Shown: in pieces, positions 24,650 to 34,035 of the stretch
Layout of the letters: the number at the start of each line of letters is the position of its first letter
Position numbering within the stretch: position 1 is the stretch's first letter
From: Bacillota bacterium
Lineage (GTDB): Bacteria; Bacillota; Bacilli; Paenibacillales; NBRC-103111
Reading direction: 5' to 3'
Length of the DNA: 64,000 nt
Assembly: GCA_023388055.1 (NCBI GenBank)
Contig: JAEWGW010000032.1
Coordinates: 1 to 64,000, forward strand
The notes under the pieces: model-generated
Told to the model about the DNA's origin: nothing
Databases searched by the model: none
What the model saw: the letters and a program-made list of their open reading frames with translations, nothing else
Translations under genes and position numbers: made by a program

Positions 24650-25174
24650 ATGGAGCAGCTGTTTTGGGGATGCCTGGCTTTCGGCGTGCTGTTTACGCTG
24701 GTTACGGTGGTGCTTGGGGATCTGGTTAGCTCGGCTTTGGACGGGGCGCTGGATTTTCTGTCCCTGGATTTTTTGAATCCCACGGTGCTGGCTGTCGGGA
24801 TTACCGTATTTGGCGGGGCTGGCATCATGCTGGTGCAATACACGGCAGTCCCGGCACTGCTTGCAGCAGTCGCGGCAGTTGCCATTGCGGCGGTTATTGC
24901 CTTCCTGGTGGGGCGCTATTATGTGAAGCCCATGAAGAACACCGAGAATTCCACTGCCTACACCATGAAAGGGCTGTCCGGCCGGCTGGGCGAGGTGATT
25001 ACCTCTATTCCCATAGGCGGCTGCGGTGAGGTGCTGGTGAAGGTGGGGGCGGGCAATTCCAACCATATTGCCGAAAGCTTTGACGGAAGTGCTATTCAGG
25101 CGGGAAACCGGGTTGTGGTGGTGGATGTCCGCGACGGCGTGTTGTTTGTATCCCGCTTTGAAAATAACCTTTAA
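24650..25174 (+). CDS. yuaF: NfeD-like membrane protein (YuaF)
   Basis: 174 residues. Helices near 1-20, 45-65 and 68-90 are followed by a C-terminal OB-fold of the NfeD type (MKGLSGRLGEVITSIPIGGCGEVLV). AGGAGGTG precedes the ATG at 24650; a second in-frame ATG 54 nt upstream belongs to the repeated leader unit and lacks an RBS. NfeD proteins partner flotillins in membrane microdomains and affect membrane fluidity. The flotillin gene follows by 13 nt. Expression under sigma-W is strongly indicated by the upstream promoter. Confidence 0.9.
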   Translation: MEQLFWGCLAFGVLFTLVTVVLGDLVSSALDGALDFLSLDFLNPTVLAVGITVFGGAGIMLVQYTAVPALLAAVAAVAIAAVIAFLVGRYYVKPMKNTENSTAYTMKGLSGRLGEVITSIPIGGCGEVLVKVGAGNSNHIAESFDGSAIQAGNRVVVVDVRDGVLFVSRFENNL

Positions 25175-25187
25175 AGGAGACTGAGGT

Positions 25188-26696
25188 ATGCCGGAGTTTT
25201 TGATCATTCCTGCAATTGTAGTGGGCGTCATTGTATTGCTGGGGCTGGCCTTTATGGCCCGGTACAAAACGGTGGGGCCGGATGAGGCGATGATTGTCAC
25301 CGGATCGTTTTTGGGGAGCAAGAATGTGGACACCGACGACGGCTCCGGCCGCAAAATCAAAATTGTCAGGGGCGGCGGCGCGTTTATCTGGCCTGTGTTT
25401 CAAGCCTCCCAGTTCCTCTCGCTCTTATCCCACAAGCTGGATGTATCCACGCCTGAGGTGTATACGGAGCAAGGCGTTCCGGTTATTGCCGATGGAGTAG
25501 CCATTATCAAGATCGGCGGCTCTGTAGAAGATGTGGCCACAGCGGCGGAGCAATTTATGGGCAAGCCTATTGAAGCGCTGAAATCGGAGGCGCAGGAAGT
25601 GCTGGAGGGTCACCTGCGGGCCATCCTGGGCTCCATGACAGTGGAAGAGGTGTACCGGAACCGGGACCGTTTCGCCCAGGAGGTACAAGGTGTGGCAGCC
25701 AAGGACCTCAAGAAGATGGGGCTGCAGATCGTCTCCTTCACCATTAAGGATGTCCGTGACAAGCAGGGGTATCTGGATGCGCTGGGTAAACCCCGGATAG
25801 CGGCGGTGAAGCGGGATGCCGAGATTGCAGAAGCCAATGCGGTACGGGATGCCCGGATTCAGAAGGCCCTGGCTGAGGAAGAGGGCAAGAAGGCGGAGCT
25901 GCTGCGCGATACCAATATTGCCGAGGCCGAGAAGGGCCGGGAGCTGAAGGTAGCGGCCTTTAAGCGGGATCAGGATACGGCCAAGGCGGAAGCGGATCAG
26001 GCTTACTTCATTCAAGAGGCCAAGGCCAAGCAGATTGCCGTGGAAGAGCAGATGAAGGTTGAGCTGGTGCGTAAGGAGCGGGAAATCGACCTGCAGCAAA
26101 AGGAAATTCTTGTCCGCGAGAAGCAGTATGATGCGGAAGTGAAGAAGAAGGCCGATGCCGACAGATATTCCGTGGAGCAGGCGGCAGAAGCCGACAGGAC
26201 CAAGCGCATGCGTGAAGCGGATGCCATGCAATACCGCATCGAGGCGGAGGCCAAGGCCAACGCGGAGCAGAAGCGGTTGGAGGGTCTGGCCATTGCCGAC
26301 GCGGAGCGGGCCAAGGGTACTGCCGAGGCGGAGGTTATCCGCTTGCGGGGTCTTGCCGAAGCCGAAGCCAAGGAGAAGCTGGCGGATGCCTTCCAGAAGT
26401 TCGGCGAAGCCGCTGTGCTGGATATTGTCGTGAAGATGCTGCCGGAGCTGGCAGGCAGGATAGCCGATCCGATCCGTTCCATCGACCAGCTGACTGTGGT
26501 GGATACGGGCAAGGGAGAAGGCGCGGCCCGGGTGAGCAACTACGTCACCGAGCTGATGGCCACAGCGCCCAAGATGCTGAAGGAAGTGTCGGGGCTTGAC
26601 CTGAACCAGCTGATCCAGGGGCTCACAGATAAGAAGGGCACCCAACCGGCGGTAAAACCCTTACCGGTTCAAGAATATCCCATTGCCGGGGAATAA
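25188..26696 (+). CDS. floT: Flotillin FloT
   Basis: 502 residues. An N-terminal membrane segment (about 4-24) leads into an SPFH/band-7 domain (about 28-200), then a long coiled coil of Ala/Glu/Lys repeats (about 205-400, many EAEA and AKAEA motifs) and a C-terminal tail. Flotillins form oligomeric scaffolds in ordered membrane regions and influence signalling, secretion and fluidity. AAAGGAG precedes the ATG. It is the second gene of the sigma-W operon, and a strong terminator follows, so the third gene found in some Bacillus operons (yuaI) is absent here. Confidence 0.95.
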   Translation: MPEFLIIPAIVVGVIVLLGLAFMARYKTVGPDEAMIVTGSFLGSKNVDTDDGSGRKIKIVRGGGAFIWPVFQASQFLSLLSHKLDVSTPEVYTEQGVPVIADGVAIIKIGGSVEDVATAAEQFMGKPIEALKSEAQEVLEGHLRAILGSMTVEEVYRNRDRFAQEVQGVAAKDLKKMGLQIVSFTIKDVRDKQGYLDALGKPRIAAVKRDAEIAEANAVRDARIQKALAEEEGKKAELLRDTNIAEAEKGRELKVAAFKRDQDTAKAEADQAYFIQEAKAKQIAVEEQMKVELVRKEREIDLQQKEILVREKQYDAEVKKKADADRYSVEQAAEADRTKRMREADAMQYRIEAEAKANAEQKRLEGLAIADAERAKGTAEAEVIRLRGLAEAEAKEKLADAFQKFGEAAVLDIVVKMLPELAGRIADPIRSIDQLTVVDTGKGEGAARVSNYVTELMATAPKMLKEVSGLDLNQLIQGLTDKKGTQPAVKPLPVQEYPIAGE

Positions 26697-26708
26697 CAGG
26701 CCGTTCTA

Positions 26709-26763
26709 AGCGTTCCGCCGGCTCTCCGTTCCCAGATAGGACGGAGGCCGGCGGAGCGCTTTA
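26709..26763 (+). terminator. Strong hairpin between convergent floT and the oxidoreductase gene
   Basis: About 20-nt arms: AGCGTTCCGCCGGC (26709-26722) plus CCGT against ACGG plus GCCGGCGGAGCGCT (26747-26760), with small mismatches, then TTT. The right arm abuts the stop codon of the opposite gene. Confidence 0.75.
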
Positions 26764-27426
26764 TGCTTTGGCGGCAAGCTCCGGAAACTCGGCAGAAGGA
26801 TAAATCCGGACCCCGGACTCGCCTTGTCTGACCGCGCCTCTCATGGCAGCAGCCACCATGTCCGCTTCAACGGGCTTGTATTTGCGGAAGGGACCCGAAT
26901 AAAGAAAAGGCAGCACCCGGCTGATGGCGGCCGCGGCCTGCTCCCCCGGACGGTTCTCCGTCCGTTGGCCTAACAGGAGAGAGGGACGGAGGATATACAG
27001 GGAGGGAAGACCTAGTTCTTCCAGCCTGCGTTCCATTTCCCCTTTGACCCGGGAGTAGAAGAAGGGGGAGTTAATGTCTGCGCCCAGGGAGGAGATAACC
27101 GCAAAGACAGGTACGCCGGACTGCTTGGCCAACCGGGCGGCAGCCAGCGGATAGTCCAAATCCACCCGGCGGAACGCCTGCCGGCTGCCGGCAGTTTTGA
27201 TGGTTGTCCCCAGGCAGCAGTAGACTACATCGGCCTGGAAGACCTGGCTGTATTCCTCCAGCCTGTCCCAATCGGCGATAACCTGCTCCACCTCCGGGTG
27301 GGGTGAAGGCAATGGCCGCCGGACCAGCGCCGTTACTGTGCCGTACTGCGGATCCTCCGCAAGCTGGCGCACCAGCTGAGTGCCCACCATGCCGGTGGCG
27401 CCTAATACTGCCGCATGTTTTTTCAT
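26761..27426 (-). CDS. NAD(P)-binding oxidoreductase (SDR-like, YwnB/HTATIP2 type)
   Basis: 221 residues. An N-terminal Rossmann motif GATGMVGTQLVRQL (about 9-22), the CLGTT and VISSLGAD segments and a YSRVKGEMERRL region mark an atypical short-chain dehydrogenase / NAD-dependent epimerase-like fold. Such proteins act as NADPH-binding reductases or regulators; the substrate is not predictable. GGAGGAG precedes the ATG on the minus strand. It converges on floT with no shared function evident. Confidence 0.82.
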   Translation of the reverse strand: MKKHAAVLGATGMVGTQLVRQLAEDPQYGTVTALVRRPLPSPHPEVEQVIADWDRLEEYSQVFQADVVYCCLGTTIKTAGSRQAFRRVDLDYPLAAARLAKQSGVPVFAVISSLGADINSPFFYSRVKGEMERRLEELGLPSLYILRPSLLLGQRTENRPGEQAAAAISRVLPFLYSGPFRKYKPVEADMVAAAMRGAVRQGESGVRIYPSAEFPELAAKA

Positions 27427-27697
27427 TGTTTTTGCTCCTCCGCGGAATGTTTGAAGTGGCTCCAGGTGGTTTACATACCCTTATCATATAACGATCCTAT
27501 TACAAAATACATACGAAGAAACAGGCAGCACAACGCCCTTCCGTACATGAAATCGTCCCGCCGGGGGAAAACCAACGGGGGAACGGGATAATTTCGTTAC
27601 ACTTAAAAATGTCATATCCAGCACAAGCATTTTCAGGTATGATAGGGGCAGAAAGACATAATTCTACAAAATTCTGCCTAAAAAAGGGACTGTGGAA

Positions 27698-29557
27698 ATG
27701 AAAAAAGGGCAACCACTCCTATTGATTCTCGTAAGCCTAATCGTATTGTCCATAATCGCCCCGTTGGCTGTGCAACTTAATGACGATAACCAGACTTCTG
27801 TTCCCTGCCGTTCGGAGGAGGCTCCGGGCTCCACCCGCCGCCTGACGGATTGGGAATATGCCTGGAGCGAATATACCGCTTCCGCGAAGTCTGCAAACAT
27901 ACCTGATGACGGCTGGGAGAAAACCGACCGTCTCATTAATCCTCCCGGACGGGAGGGCAGGGAGATTCTATGGCTGCGTACACGGCTGCCCCAGGATGCC
28001 GGCTATGATCCAACTCTGCTGGTGCAGGCCAGCCAGCTGTTCGAGGTATATGTCGACGGAGAGCTGCTGTTTCGCCATGGCCGTATAAAGGGAGCCCATC
28101 CCCTGTACGTCGGTACGCCGCCCAGAATGATCGCCTTGCCGGATGATGCCCGTGGCAAGCTGCTGACCATCCGCATTTATTCCAACAGCAAGGATATCGG
28201 GCTCCTGCAGAAGCCGAAGCTGGCCTCAGGCGCGGACATGATTCTGAGCTTTATCAAAAAACAGGGCATCCGGCTGATACTGGGCAGCTTTTATCTGATG
28301 ATCGGCGTGATCTCCTGCCTGGCGGGGCTGCGGATCCGTCAGAGCTACCTGTTTTCCTTCGCCGGCTTTGCCGGGTCCTTCGGGCTGTATACCTTGTCCC
28401 GGACCATGCTGGTCCTCACTCTGGTGGACTCCCCTGAATTCTGGATGGTCTTCGAGCTGGCCTTCCTGGTGCTGTCGATGGCCGCAGTTCTGGCATTCAC
28501 CGAGCAGCTGTTCCCGGATTCGGGCAAGCTTAAGCTCCAGTTAAGCAAAGTCCATCTTTTCGCCGGCGCCATCGGAATTCCGTTTGTGACCCTTCATTTG
28601 GTGCGGGGTGCGGTTTTTCTGCTGTTTTATCAGCTTCTGCTGCTGGTGAGCATTATCATTACGGTGATCCGGATCGGCCGGATTGCCTGGAAGAAGGACA
28701 AGGACGCCGGGCAGGTGCTGGCGGGGCTGGCGGTTTTCTGCGCCTTCGGTGCCGGGGATATTATCCGGCAGATGCTGATGCTGGACAACCCGCTTCCCGA
28801 ATTTTCCTATTGGGGCGGACTGGCCTTTTTGACAAGTCTGATCGTAGTCATTCTCCGGAGAATTCACAGCATCCTGTTCCGCTTATCCAATACGGAGAAG
28901 CTGTCGGTAGCCGGCCAAATGGCAGCGGGTGTGGTGCACGAAATCCGCAACCCGGTAACGGTGATTTCCGGATATCTGCAGTTGATGAAAAAAGGAACCC
29001 AGATTAATCACACTCCGATGATCGATCTGATGCTGGGCGAGGTGAACCGGATCAATCTGCTGGTCAACGAGTTCCTGTTTTTGGCCCGGCCGTCCGGACC
29101 CAAGTTTGCTCTGAAGTCCATCTGCGGCATCGTTGGGGATAATCTGCGTTTGTTTGAAGCCCAGGCCACCGGAGCGCGAGTGGAGCTGGAGTTCCGCTGC
29201 CCGCCCAATCTGCCGCTGATTTCCTGCGATGAGAACCAGATCAAGCAGGTATTGGTCAATGTGATCAAAAATGGCCTGGAGGCTATGCCGGACGGAGGCA
29301 AGCTTGCCGTAATCGTGGAAAGCGCCCAGCCGTATATCCGCATCCGGATTACGGATACGGGCTGCGGCATCGAAAGCCAGGATCTGAAGATGATCGGGGA
29401 GCCGTTTTTTACCACCAAGGAAAGCGGCAACGGGCTGGGGATTATGATCTGCCGCCAGATCGTGGACAATCACAAGGGAAAGTTCAACATTGACAGCGAA
29501 CCAGGGAAGGGGACAACGGTCGAAATAATTCTTCCCTTCGATCCTCAAACCACTTGA
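27698..29557 (+). CDS. Membrane sensor histidine kinase with 7TMR-DISM-like sensor
   Basis: 619 residues. An N-terminal helix, an extracellular beta-sandwich-like region (LLVQASQLFEVYVDGELLFRHG) and about seven helices (about 190-385) resemble 7TMR-DISM sensors. The kinase core has an H-box in AAGVVHEIRNPVTVISGYLQ near 410 and N, G boxes in NVIKNGLEAMPDG, DTGCGIE and GNGLGI, similar to KinA/NtrB types. ATG at 27698 is preferred to GTG at 27692 because of spacing from AAAAAGGGA. No response regulator is adjacent, so it is an orphan; sporulation-kinase-like use is possible but unproven. Confidence 0.85.
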   Translation: MKKGQPLLLILVSLIVLSIIAPLAVQLNDDNQTSVPCRSEEAPGSTRRLTDWEYAWSEYTASAKSANIPDDGWEKTDRLINPPGREGREILWLRTRLPQDAGYDPTLLVQASQLFEVYVDGELLFRHGRIKGAHPLYVGTPPRMIALPDDARGKLLTIRIYSNSKDIGLLQKPKLASGADMILSFIKKQGIRLILGSFYLMIGVISCLAGLRIRQSYLFSFAGFAGSFGLYTLSRTMLVLTLVDSPEFWMVFELAFLVLSMAAVLAFTEQLFPDSGKLKLQLSKVHLFAGAIGIPFVTLHLVRGAVFLLFYQLLLLVSIIITVIRIGRIAWKKDKDAGQVLAGLAVFCAFGAGDIIRQMLMLDNPLPEFSYWGGLAFLTSLIVVILRRIHSILFRLSNTEKLSVAGQMAAGVVHEIRNPVTVISGYLQLMKKGTQINHTPMIDLMLGEVNRINLLVNEFLFLARPSGPKFALKSICGIVGDNLRLFEAQATGARVELEFRCPPNLPLISCDENQIKQVLVNVIKNGLEAMPDGGKLAVIVESAQPYIRIRITDTGCGIESQDLKMIGEPFFTTKESGNGLGIMICRQIVDNHKGKFNIDSEPGKGTTVEIILPFDPQTT

Positions 29558-29582
29558 TTTCATAGGTCGATGTGCATATAAT
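29554..29582 (+). promoter_or_regulatory. Sigma-A promoter of the TetR gene
   Basis: TTGATT (29554-29559), a 17-nt spacer, TATAAT (29577-29582). It begins in the last codons of the kinase gene. The first operator-like site starts four bases after the -10 box. Confidence 0.75.
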
Positions 29583-29585
29583 AAA

Positions 29586-29603
29586 AATTGACCGGTTGAC
29601 CAT
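29586..29603. promoter_or_regulatory. Candidate TetR operator 1
   Basis: AATTGACCGGTTGACCAT sits just after the -10 box of the TetR promoter. It matches 16 of 18 bases with the site before the yhgE-like gene, so the regulator probably represses its own gene and its neighbour. Confidence 0.65.
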
Positions 29604-29645
29604 TTTTGAATTTCAGTCATTTTTAGAGGGGAGGAGAGAAGCGCA

Positions 29646-30221
29646 ATGGCGGCTGACCGCAAGAAGTGGATTCTTGAGGCTGCATCCAAATCCTTCGCCC
29701 TGTTCGGTTACAAGGCAACGACGATGGAGCAGGTAGCGAAGATCGCAGGGGTCGGCAAGGGCACCATTTATACATTTTTTTCCACAAAGGAAGAGCTGTT
29801 CGACGCCATTATGACCGATGTCATCCAGGAAATGAAGCGGATTGCCGACCAGGTGATCCAAGAGGAGCTCACCTTCATCAAGAAGCTGGAGCGGGTGCTG
29901 GAGGAGTTCTACAGGTTCCGCAGCAACCATGAGCTGCTGATCCGGCTTTCCCACGAAATTAGCGAGATGGGAACCGCCAAGGCCCAGGAAGGGATGAAGT
30001 CCCTGGAGGGAGCCATTCTCGGATTTCTGGAAAAGAACGTGAGAACCGCCATGGAGCATGGGGAAATCAGGTCCTGCGATCCTCAGGTCGCGGCATTCGT
30101 TATCCTGAAAATGTATGTGTCCTTTGTGTATGATTGGGACCGGACCCACGGGGCGTTAACCAAGGATCAGATTTCGGAGTTTTTTCATGTGTACTTGTTT
30201 GAAGGATTGGCCGTCCGCTAA
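29646..30221 (+). CDS. TetR/AcrR-family regulator
   Basis: 191 residues. The N-terminal helix-turn-helix (ASKSFALFGYKATTMEQVAKIAGVGKG..., about 10-50) is typical of TetR proteins; the remaining helical domain would bind a small ligand. GGGGAGGAG precedes the ATG. It is followed 85 nt later by a YhgE/Pip membrane protein, a pairing seen widely in Firmicutes. Shared sites at 29586 and 30243 indicate autoregulation and control of that gene. The ligand is unknown. Confidence 0.9.
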   Translation: MAADRKKWILEAASKSFALFGYKATTMEQVAKIAGVGKGTIYTFFSTKEELFDAIMTDVIQEMKRIADQVIQEELTFIKKLERVLEEFYRFRSNHELLIRLSHEISEMGTAKAQEGMKSLEGAILGFLEKNVRTAMEHGEIRSCDPQVAAFVILKMYVSFVYDWDRTHGALTKDQISEFFHVYLFEGLAVR

Positions 30222-30242
30222 ACGGCTTTATTTTTCGGCCTA

Positions 30243-30271
30243 AATTGACCGTTTGAACATATCGGTCAATT
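30243..30271. promoter_or_regulatory. Candidate TetR operator 2 and promoter of the yhgE-like gene
   Basis: AATTGACCG (30243-30251) and CGGTCAATT (30263-30271) form a perfect 9-bp inverted repeat with an 11-nt spacer. TTGACC inside the left arm may serve as the -35, with TATACA at 30271, though the spacing (20 nt) is long. Confidence 0.7.
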
Positions 30272-30306
30272 ATACAAAAAGAGAGATTTATAGAGGAGTG
30301 AACCAT

Positions 30307-32334
30307 ATGAGCAAAAGCTTCCGCCAGTTCTCCCACGAGCTGGTTTCGATTGTAAAAGACAAGAAGGTTCTGATTTCAGTGAGCGCTGTTGCGCTGGTTC
30401 CGCTGCTGTACAGCTTCATGTTTCTGTGGACCTTCTGGGACCCCTACGCCAAGATGGATGTGCTTCCTGTTGCCGTGGTGAATATGGATAAGGGTGCGGC
30501 CTTTGAGGGCAAGCAGCTGTCTGTCGGAGACCAGTTTGTGGAGAAGCTGAAGACCAATCCGGCCTTCGGATGGGACTTCATTTCCCAGGAAGCGGCGGAG
30601 AAGGGCTTGAAGGAGCATAAGTATTACATGGCCATCGAAATCCCAGAGGATTTCTCGCAGAGGGCCACCGAGGTGATGGGTACCGATCCGCAGCCTGCCA
30701 CCTTCCGCTACATCCCCAATGAGAGCAGCAACTTCCTGGCTGCCCAAATCGGCAAAACTGCCGTGGAGCGCATTAAGGGTGAGCTGTCTGCCCAATTGAC
30801 CAAAACGTATACGGAAACCTTGTTCTCCAGCGTAGGCAAATTGTCTGAAGGATTGGCTCAGGCTGCCGACGGCGCCTCCAAGCTGTCAGCGGGTACCGGC
30901 AGTGTCGTAACCGGGCTGGAGCAGCTGGATGAGGGACTGGTTAAGCTGACCGCCGGCACCCAGCCGCTGGAAACCGGGGCGGTGCAATTGTATACCGGCG
31001 CTACCAAACTGAACGACGGGCTGGCCCAGCTGCAGAAGGGCGCAACCACAGTAAGCGGCGGGCTGGAGCAACTGTCTAACGGCCATCAGGCGATCGTCCA
31101 GGGCGCCGCCCAATCCGAGGAAGGCGCCGCCAAGCTTAACGGCGGTCTGGCTGCATCCTCCGCCGGGTTGGATCAATTGAAAACCGGTGCTGACGGTTTA
31201 GCCGCCGGGTTAGAGCAGCTTGCTCAGGCAATGCCGCAGTTGGCCGAAAATCCATCCTTCGCCAAGCTGGTGGAGGCGGGCAAGCAGGTTGCCGCCGGTA
31301 CGGATTCCGCCGCAGCGGCCCAGAAACAACTGGCCGCCGGCGCCGCGCAGCTGGCTGAAGGGCAAAAGACCCTGCACAGCGGCATCGCCACCTTCGATGC
31401 CAAGCTCAATGAAGCTGCCGCAGGCAGCAAGTCCGTGGCTGACGGCGCAAGCCAACTGGTGCCCGGAAGCGCCCAGCTGAAGGCCGGTTTGGCCCAGATT
31501 GAGAATGGCATCGGCCAATTGGCCAACGGTACGGTTCAATTGACCGACGGCTCCAAGAAGCTGACTGACGGTGCACAAACCGTAGCAGGCGGCACAGGCG
31601 AGCTTTCGGGCAAGCTGAAGGATGCTTCGGTGCAAACCTCGTCCATCAACGGCAACGACAAGCTGTATGCCGCTTTCTCCCAGCCGGTAGCGTTTGAGGA
31701 GCAGAAGATGGCGGAGGTGCCCAACTACGGCACCGGCTTCGCCCCGTATTTCATGAGCTTGGGCCTGTTTGTAGGTGCGCTGCTTTTGACTATCGTCTTC
31801 CCTGTTAAGGATCCTGCTGTCCGTCCCCGTTCCGGCGCCAGCTGGTACTTCGGCAAACTGGGCACCATGCTGTTCATCGGTCTGATTCAAGCGCTGGTGA
31901 TGGCCGTTGTGATCAAATGGGGCCTGGGTTTGACGCTCCAGAATATGCCGCTGTATTTTGTGCTTACGGTGCTGACCAGCTGGACCTTTATGATCATGAT
32001 CCAGATGCTGGTATCCATGTTCGCCAACCCCGGACGGTTCGCGGCTATCGTGATCCTGATTCTGCAATTGACCACCTGTGCGGGCACGTTCCCGGTTGAG
32101 CTGATTCCCGGACCGCTGCAAGTGATTAACAAGTGGCTGCCGATGACTTATTCCGTACAAGGCTACAAGGCCGTAATCTCCAGCGGTGAAATGAGCGACT
32201 TCAACCAAGCCGCCCTGCTGCTGGGAGTGTTTATGGCCGTGATGGTCGCCATTACGCTGACCTACTACATCATTCATTTCCGCAAGCAGCAATCCGCACC
32301 TTCCACCCAGCTGGAGGATGCAGTTGCGCTGTAA
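30307..32334 (+). CDS. yhgE: YhgE/Pip-family membrane protein
   Basis: 675 residues. One N-terminal helix (about 20-42) is followed by a large extracellular region (about 45-475) dominated by repeats of the kind LxxGxxxLxxG, which form a long helical stalk; five or six C-terminal helices (about 480-660) resemble ABC-2-type permeases. AGGAGTG precedes the ATG at 30307; an upstream in-frame start lies in the operator. Relatives include the lactococcal phage infection protein and EsaA of type VII secretion. Exact function is unsettled; export or envelope stress tolerance is plausible. Confidence 0.9.
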   Translation: MSKSFRQFSHELVSIVKDKKVLISVSAVALVPLLYSFMFLWTFWDPYAKMDVLPVAVVNMDKGAAFEGKQLSVGDQFVEKLKTNPAFGWDFISQEAAEKGLKEHKYYMAIEIPEDFSQRATEVMGTDPQPATFRYIPNESSNFLAAQIGKTAVERIKGELSAQLTKTYTETLFSSVGKLSEGLAQAADGASKLSAGTGSVVTGLEQLDEGLVKLTAGTQPLETGAVQLYTGATKLNDGLAQLQKGATTVSGGLEQLSNGHQAIVQGAAQSEEGAAKLNGGLAASSAGLDQLKTGADGLAAGLEQLAQAMPQLAENPSFAKLVEAGKQVAAGTDSAAAAQKQLAAGAAQLAEGQKTLHSGIATFDAKLNEAAAGSKSVADGASQLVPGSAQLKAGLAQIENGIGQLANGTVQLTDGSKKLTDGAQTVAGGTGELSGKLKDASVQTSSINGNDKLYAAFSQPVAFEEQKMAEVPNYGTGFAPYFMSLGLFVGALLLTIVFPVKDPAVRPRSGASWYFGKLGTMLFIGLIQALVMAVVIKWGLGLTLQNMPLYFVLTVLTSWTFMIMIQMLVSMFANPGRFAAIVILILQLTTCAGTFPVELIPGPLQVINKWLPMTYSVQGYKAVISSGEMSDFNQAALLLGVFMAVMVAITLTYYIIHFRKQQSAPSTQLEDAVAL

Positions 32335-32355
32335 GTTTCGTGTAACGAGCATATC

Positions 32356-32396
32356 AAAAAAGCCTGCCGGGACATTTGGTCCTGGCGGGCTTTTTT
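32356..32396 (+). terminator. Strong terminator after the yhgE-like gene
   Basis: AAAAAAGCCTGCCGGGAC pairs with GGTCCTGGCGGGCTTTTTT across a 4-nt loop, with one mismatch; a T6 run follows. Confidence 0.93.
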
Positions 32397-32572
32397 GGTT
32401 GGGAGTAGGCGGGAGACGGAGGGCGCTTCCGTGTGAGAAGCGGTTCCGTGTGGCGCGGTGCCTTCGGTGGCTGCGAACCGCTGCATGTCGGACAGTGCAA
32501 TCTGGTGCTGCGGCCCTGCAACCCCTGGTATCTCCAGGCACCCTCGGTATCTCCGGACACCCCCGGCACCCC

Positions 32573-32757
32573 CAACGGACACAGGAGACGTTATTGCGCG
32601 AAAAACCGGTGATTTTCCCGGCTAACGGACAGCAGATGCGTTAATGGCAGCAAACAGGCGGTTTTCCGGGTGCATAGGGGGCAATAGCGGATCGTGTGTC
32701 CGTAAAAATGCTGGCAGCCGGGATTTAGCCGAAATAAGGGCTGTACGGTCCGTTAGC
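32573..32757. repeat. Four-module palindromic intergenic element, copy G
   Basis: Direct modules at 32573 (CAACGGACAC...GTTATTGCG) and 32622 (CTAACGGAC...GTTAATGG); inverted at 32681 (CAATAGCGG...GTGTCCG) and 32730 (GAAATAAGG...GGTCCGTTAG). Starts are 49, 59 and 49 nt apart. The stretch just before (about 32518-32575) has degenerate GGTATCTCC-type short repeats. Confidence 0.85.
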
Positions 32758-32807
32758 CCATGGGCCAGGTGGGGGAGCCGTCTGACAGGGCGGGGCCGAT
32801 ACGGAGC

Positions 32808-34004
32808 TTACGCCTTGGCGGCGAAGATCCGTTTGCCCACCGGCACGTTCTCCGGGCTGACGCTGGCGGCAGCGTTCAGGACTTCCCGGACGGCGCCTTC
32901 GGCGGAGTCCTTGCGGCTGTAAAGCCGGGCGCAGGACTTCATCTGCGCCAGCAGGGCCGGCTCGGTCAGAAGCCGCGCCAGCTGCGCGGTAAACTCGCCG
33001 GGCCCTTTGGCCTGCACGGCTGCGCCGATTCCGGTTAGGTAGGCAGCATTGTCATGCTCCTGGCCGGGCAGCGGCTTGTACAGCAGCATAGGCAGGCCGG
33101 AGGCCAGCGCTTCCGAGCTGGTCAGGCCGCCGGGTTTGGTGATAAGGAGATCCGAAGCTGCCATCAGCTCCGGAATATTATCCACATATCCGGTCAGGCG
33201 GACCGGATGGGGGTAAGCCGCCAGCTCCCGGGCCAGCTTGGCTTGCAGCTTTGCGTTGCGGCCGCAGACGATAATCACTTGCAGCGGCAGGGGGAGCAGG
33301 CCTGGATCCTGAAGCAGCCGGGCCCAGTCCCCGCCGATCAGCCCGCCTCCTCCGCCCATAATCATCACGGTGGGCAGCTCCGGCAGCAGGCTAAGGGATC
33401 TGCGGATGGCCTGCCGGTCATACGCGGAGCGGAAGGCAGGCCGGATGGGGATGCCCGTGACGGCGATTTTCCGGTCGGGTATGGGCCAAGCCTGAAGCAG
33501 CCGGCGGACATGCTCAGAACCGACGATATACCGGTCGGTAGCGGGATGGAGCCAATAGCTGTGGGAGGTGTGGTCGGTCATGACGGTTACCGTTACCGCC
33601 TTGACCCGTCCCACAGCCTTCAACCGCGCCACCGCGGCGGAGGCGGAGGGAAAGGTGCTGACCACGGCGGTGGGCTTCATTTCCTCCACCAGCCGGATCA
33701 ACCGTCTTGAGCTGCACAGCGGCAGACGGTTAAGACAACGGGAGAGCAGGCTGTCCCTCTGGGTGCGGCGGAACAAAAAGCCGTACAGCCAAGGCAGCCT
33801 GGTAATCCATATCATATAACTCCATTGGGCCAAACGGTGGAGGAGCGGATGGGTGCCGTCCATTACGTCCACCACACGGATGCGGGCGCCGGGGTACAGC
33901 TCTTCGGCAGCCTCCGCAATCGCATGGGCCGCCTGGCGGTGACCGTCGCCCAGATTGCCTGTCAGGACAAGGATGGAGGGAGTGCGGTCGGCGGAATATC
34001 TCAT
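32808..34004 (-). CDS. UgtP/MGDG-synthase-type glycosyltransferase
   Basis: 398 residues. GNLGDGHRQAA near residue 16 is the N-terminal motif of the diacylglycerol glucosyltransferase / MurG-like GT28 group, followed by a helical acceptor domain; the C-terminal half has MGGGGGLIGG and TKPGGLTSSEALASGLP, the nucleotide-sugar site. The family transfers glucose or galactose to diacylglycerol on the inner membrane face, giving glycolipids and lipoteichoic acid anchors. A GTG at 34016 lies inside GAGGTGA, so ATG 34004 with that sequence as RBS is preferred. It is isolated from related genes. Confidence 0.87.
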   Translation of the reverse strand: MRYSADRTPSILVLTGNLGDGHRQAAHAIAEAAEELYPGARIRVVDVMDGTHPLLHRLAQWSYMIWITRLPWLYGFLFRRTQRDSLLSRCLNRLPLCSSRRLIRLVEEMKPTAVVSTFPSASAAVARLKAVGRVKAVTVTVMTDHTSHSYWLHPATDRYIVGSEHVRRLLQAWPIPDRKIAVTGIPIRPAFRSAYDRQAIRRSLSLLPELPTVMIMGGGGGLIGGDWARLLQDPGLLPLPLQVIIVCGRNAKLQAKLARELAAYPHPVRLTGYVDNIPELMAASDLLITKPGGLTSSEALASGLPMLLYKPLPGQEHDNAAYLTGIGAAVQAKGPGEFTAQLARLLTEPALLAQMKSCARLYSRKDSAEGAVREVLNAAASVSPENVPVGKRIFAAKA

Positions 34005-34035
34005 TTTCCAGTTCACCTCATTAGGCCTTAGGAGC

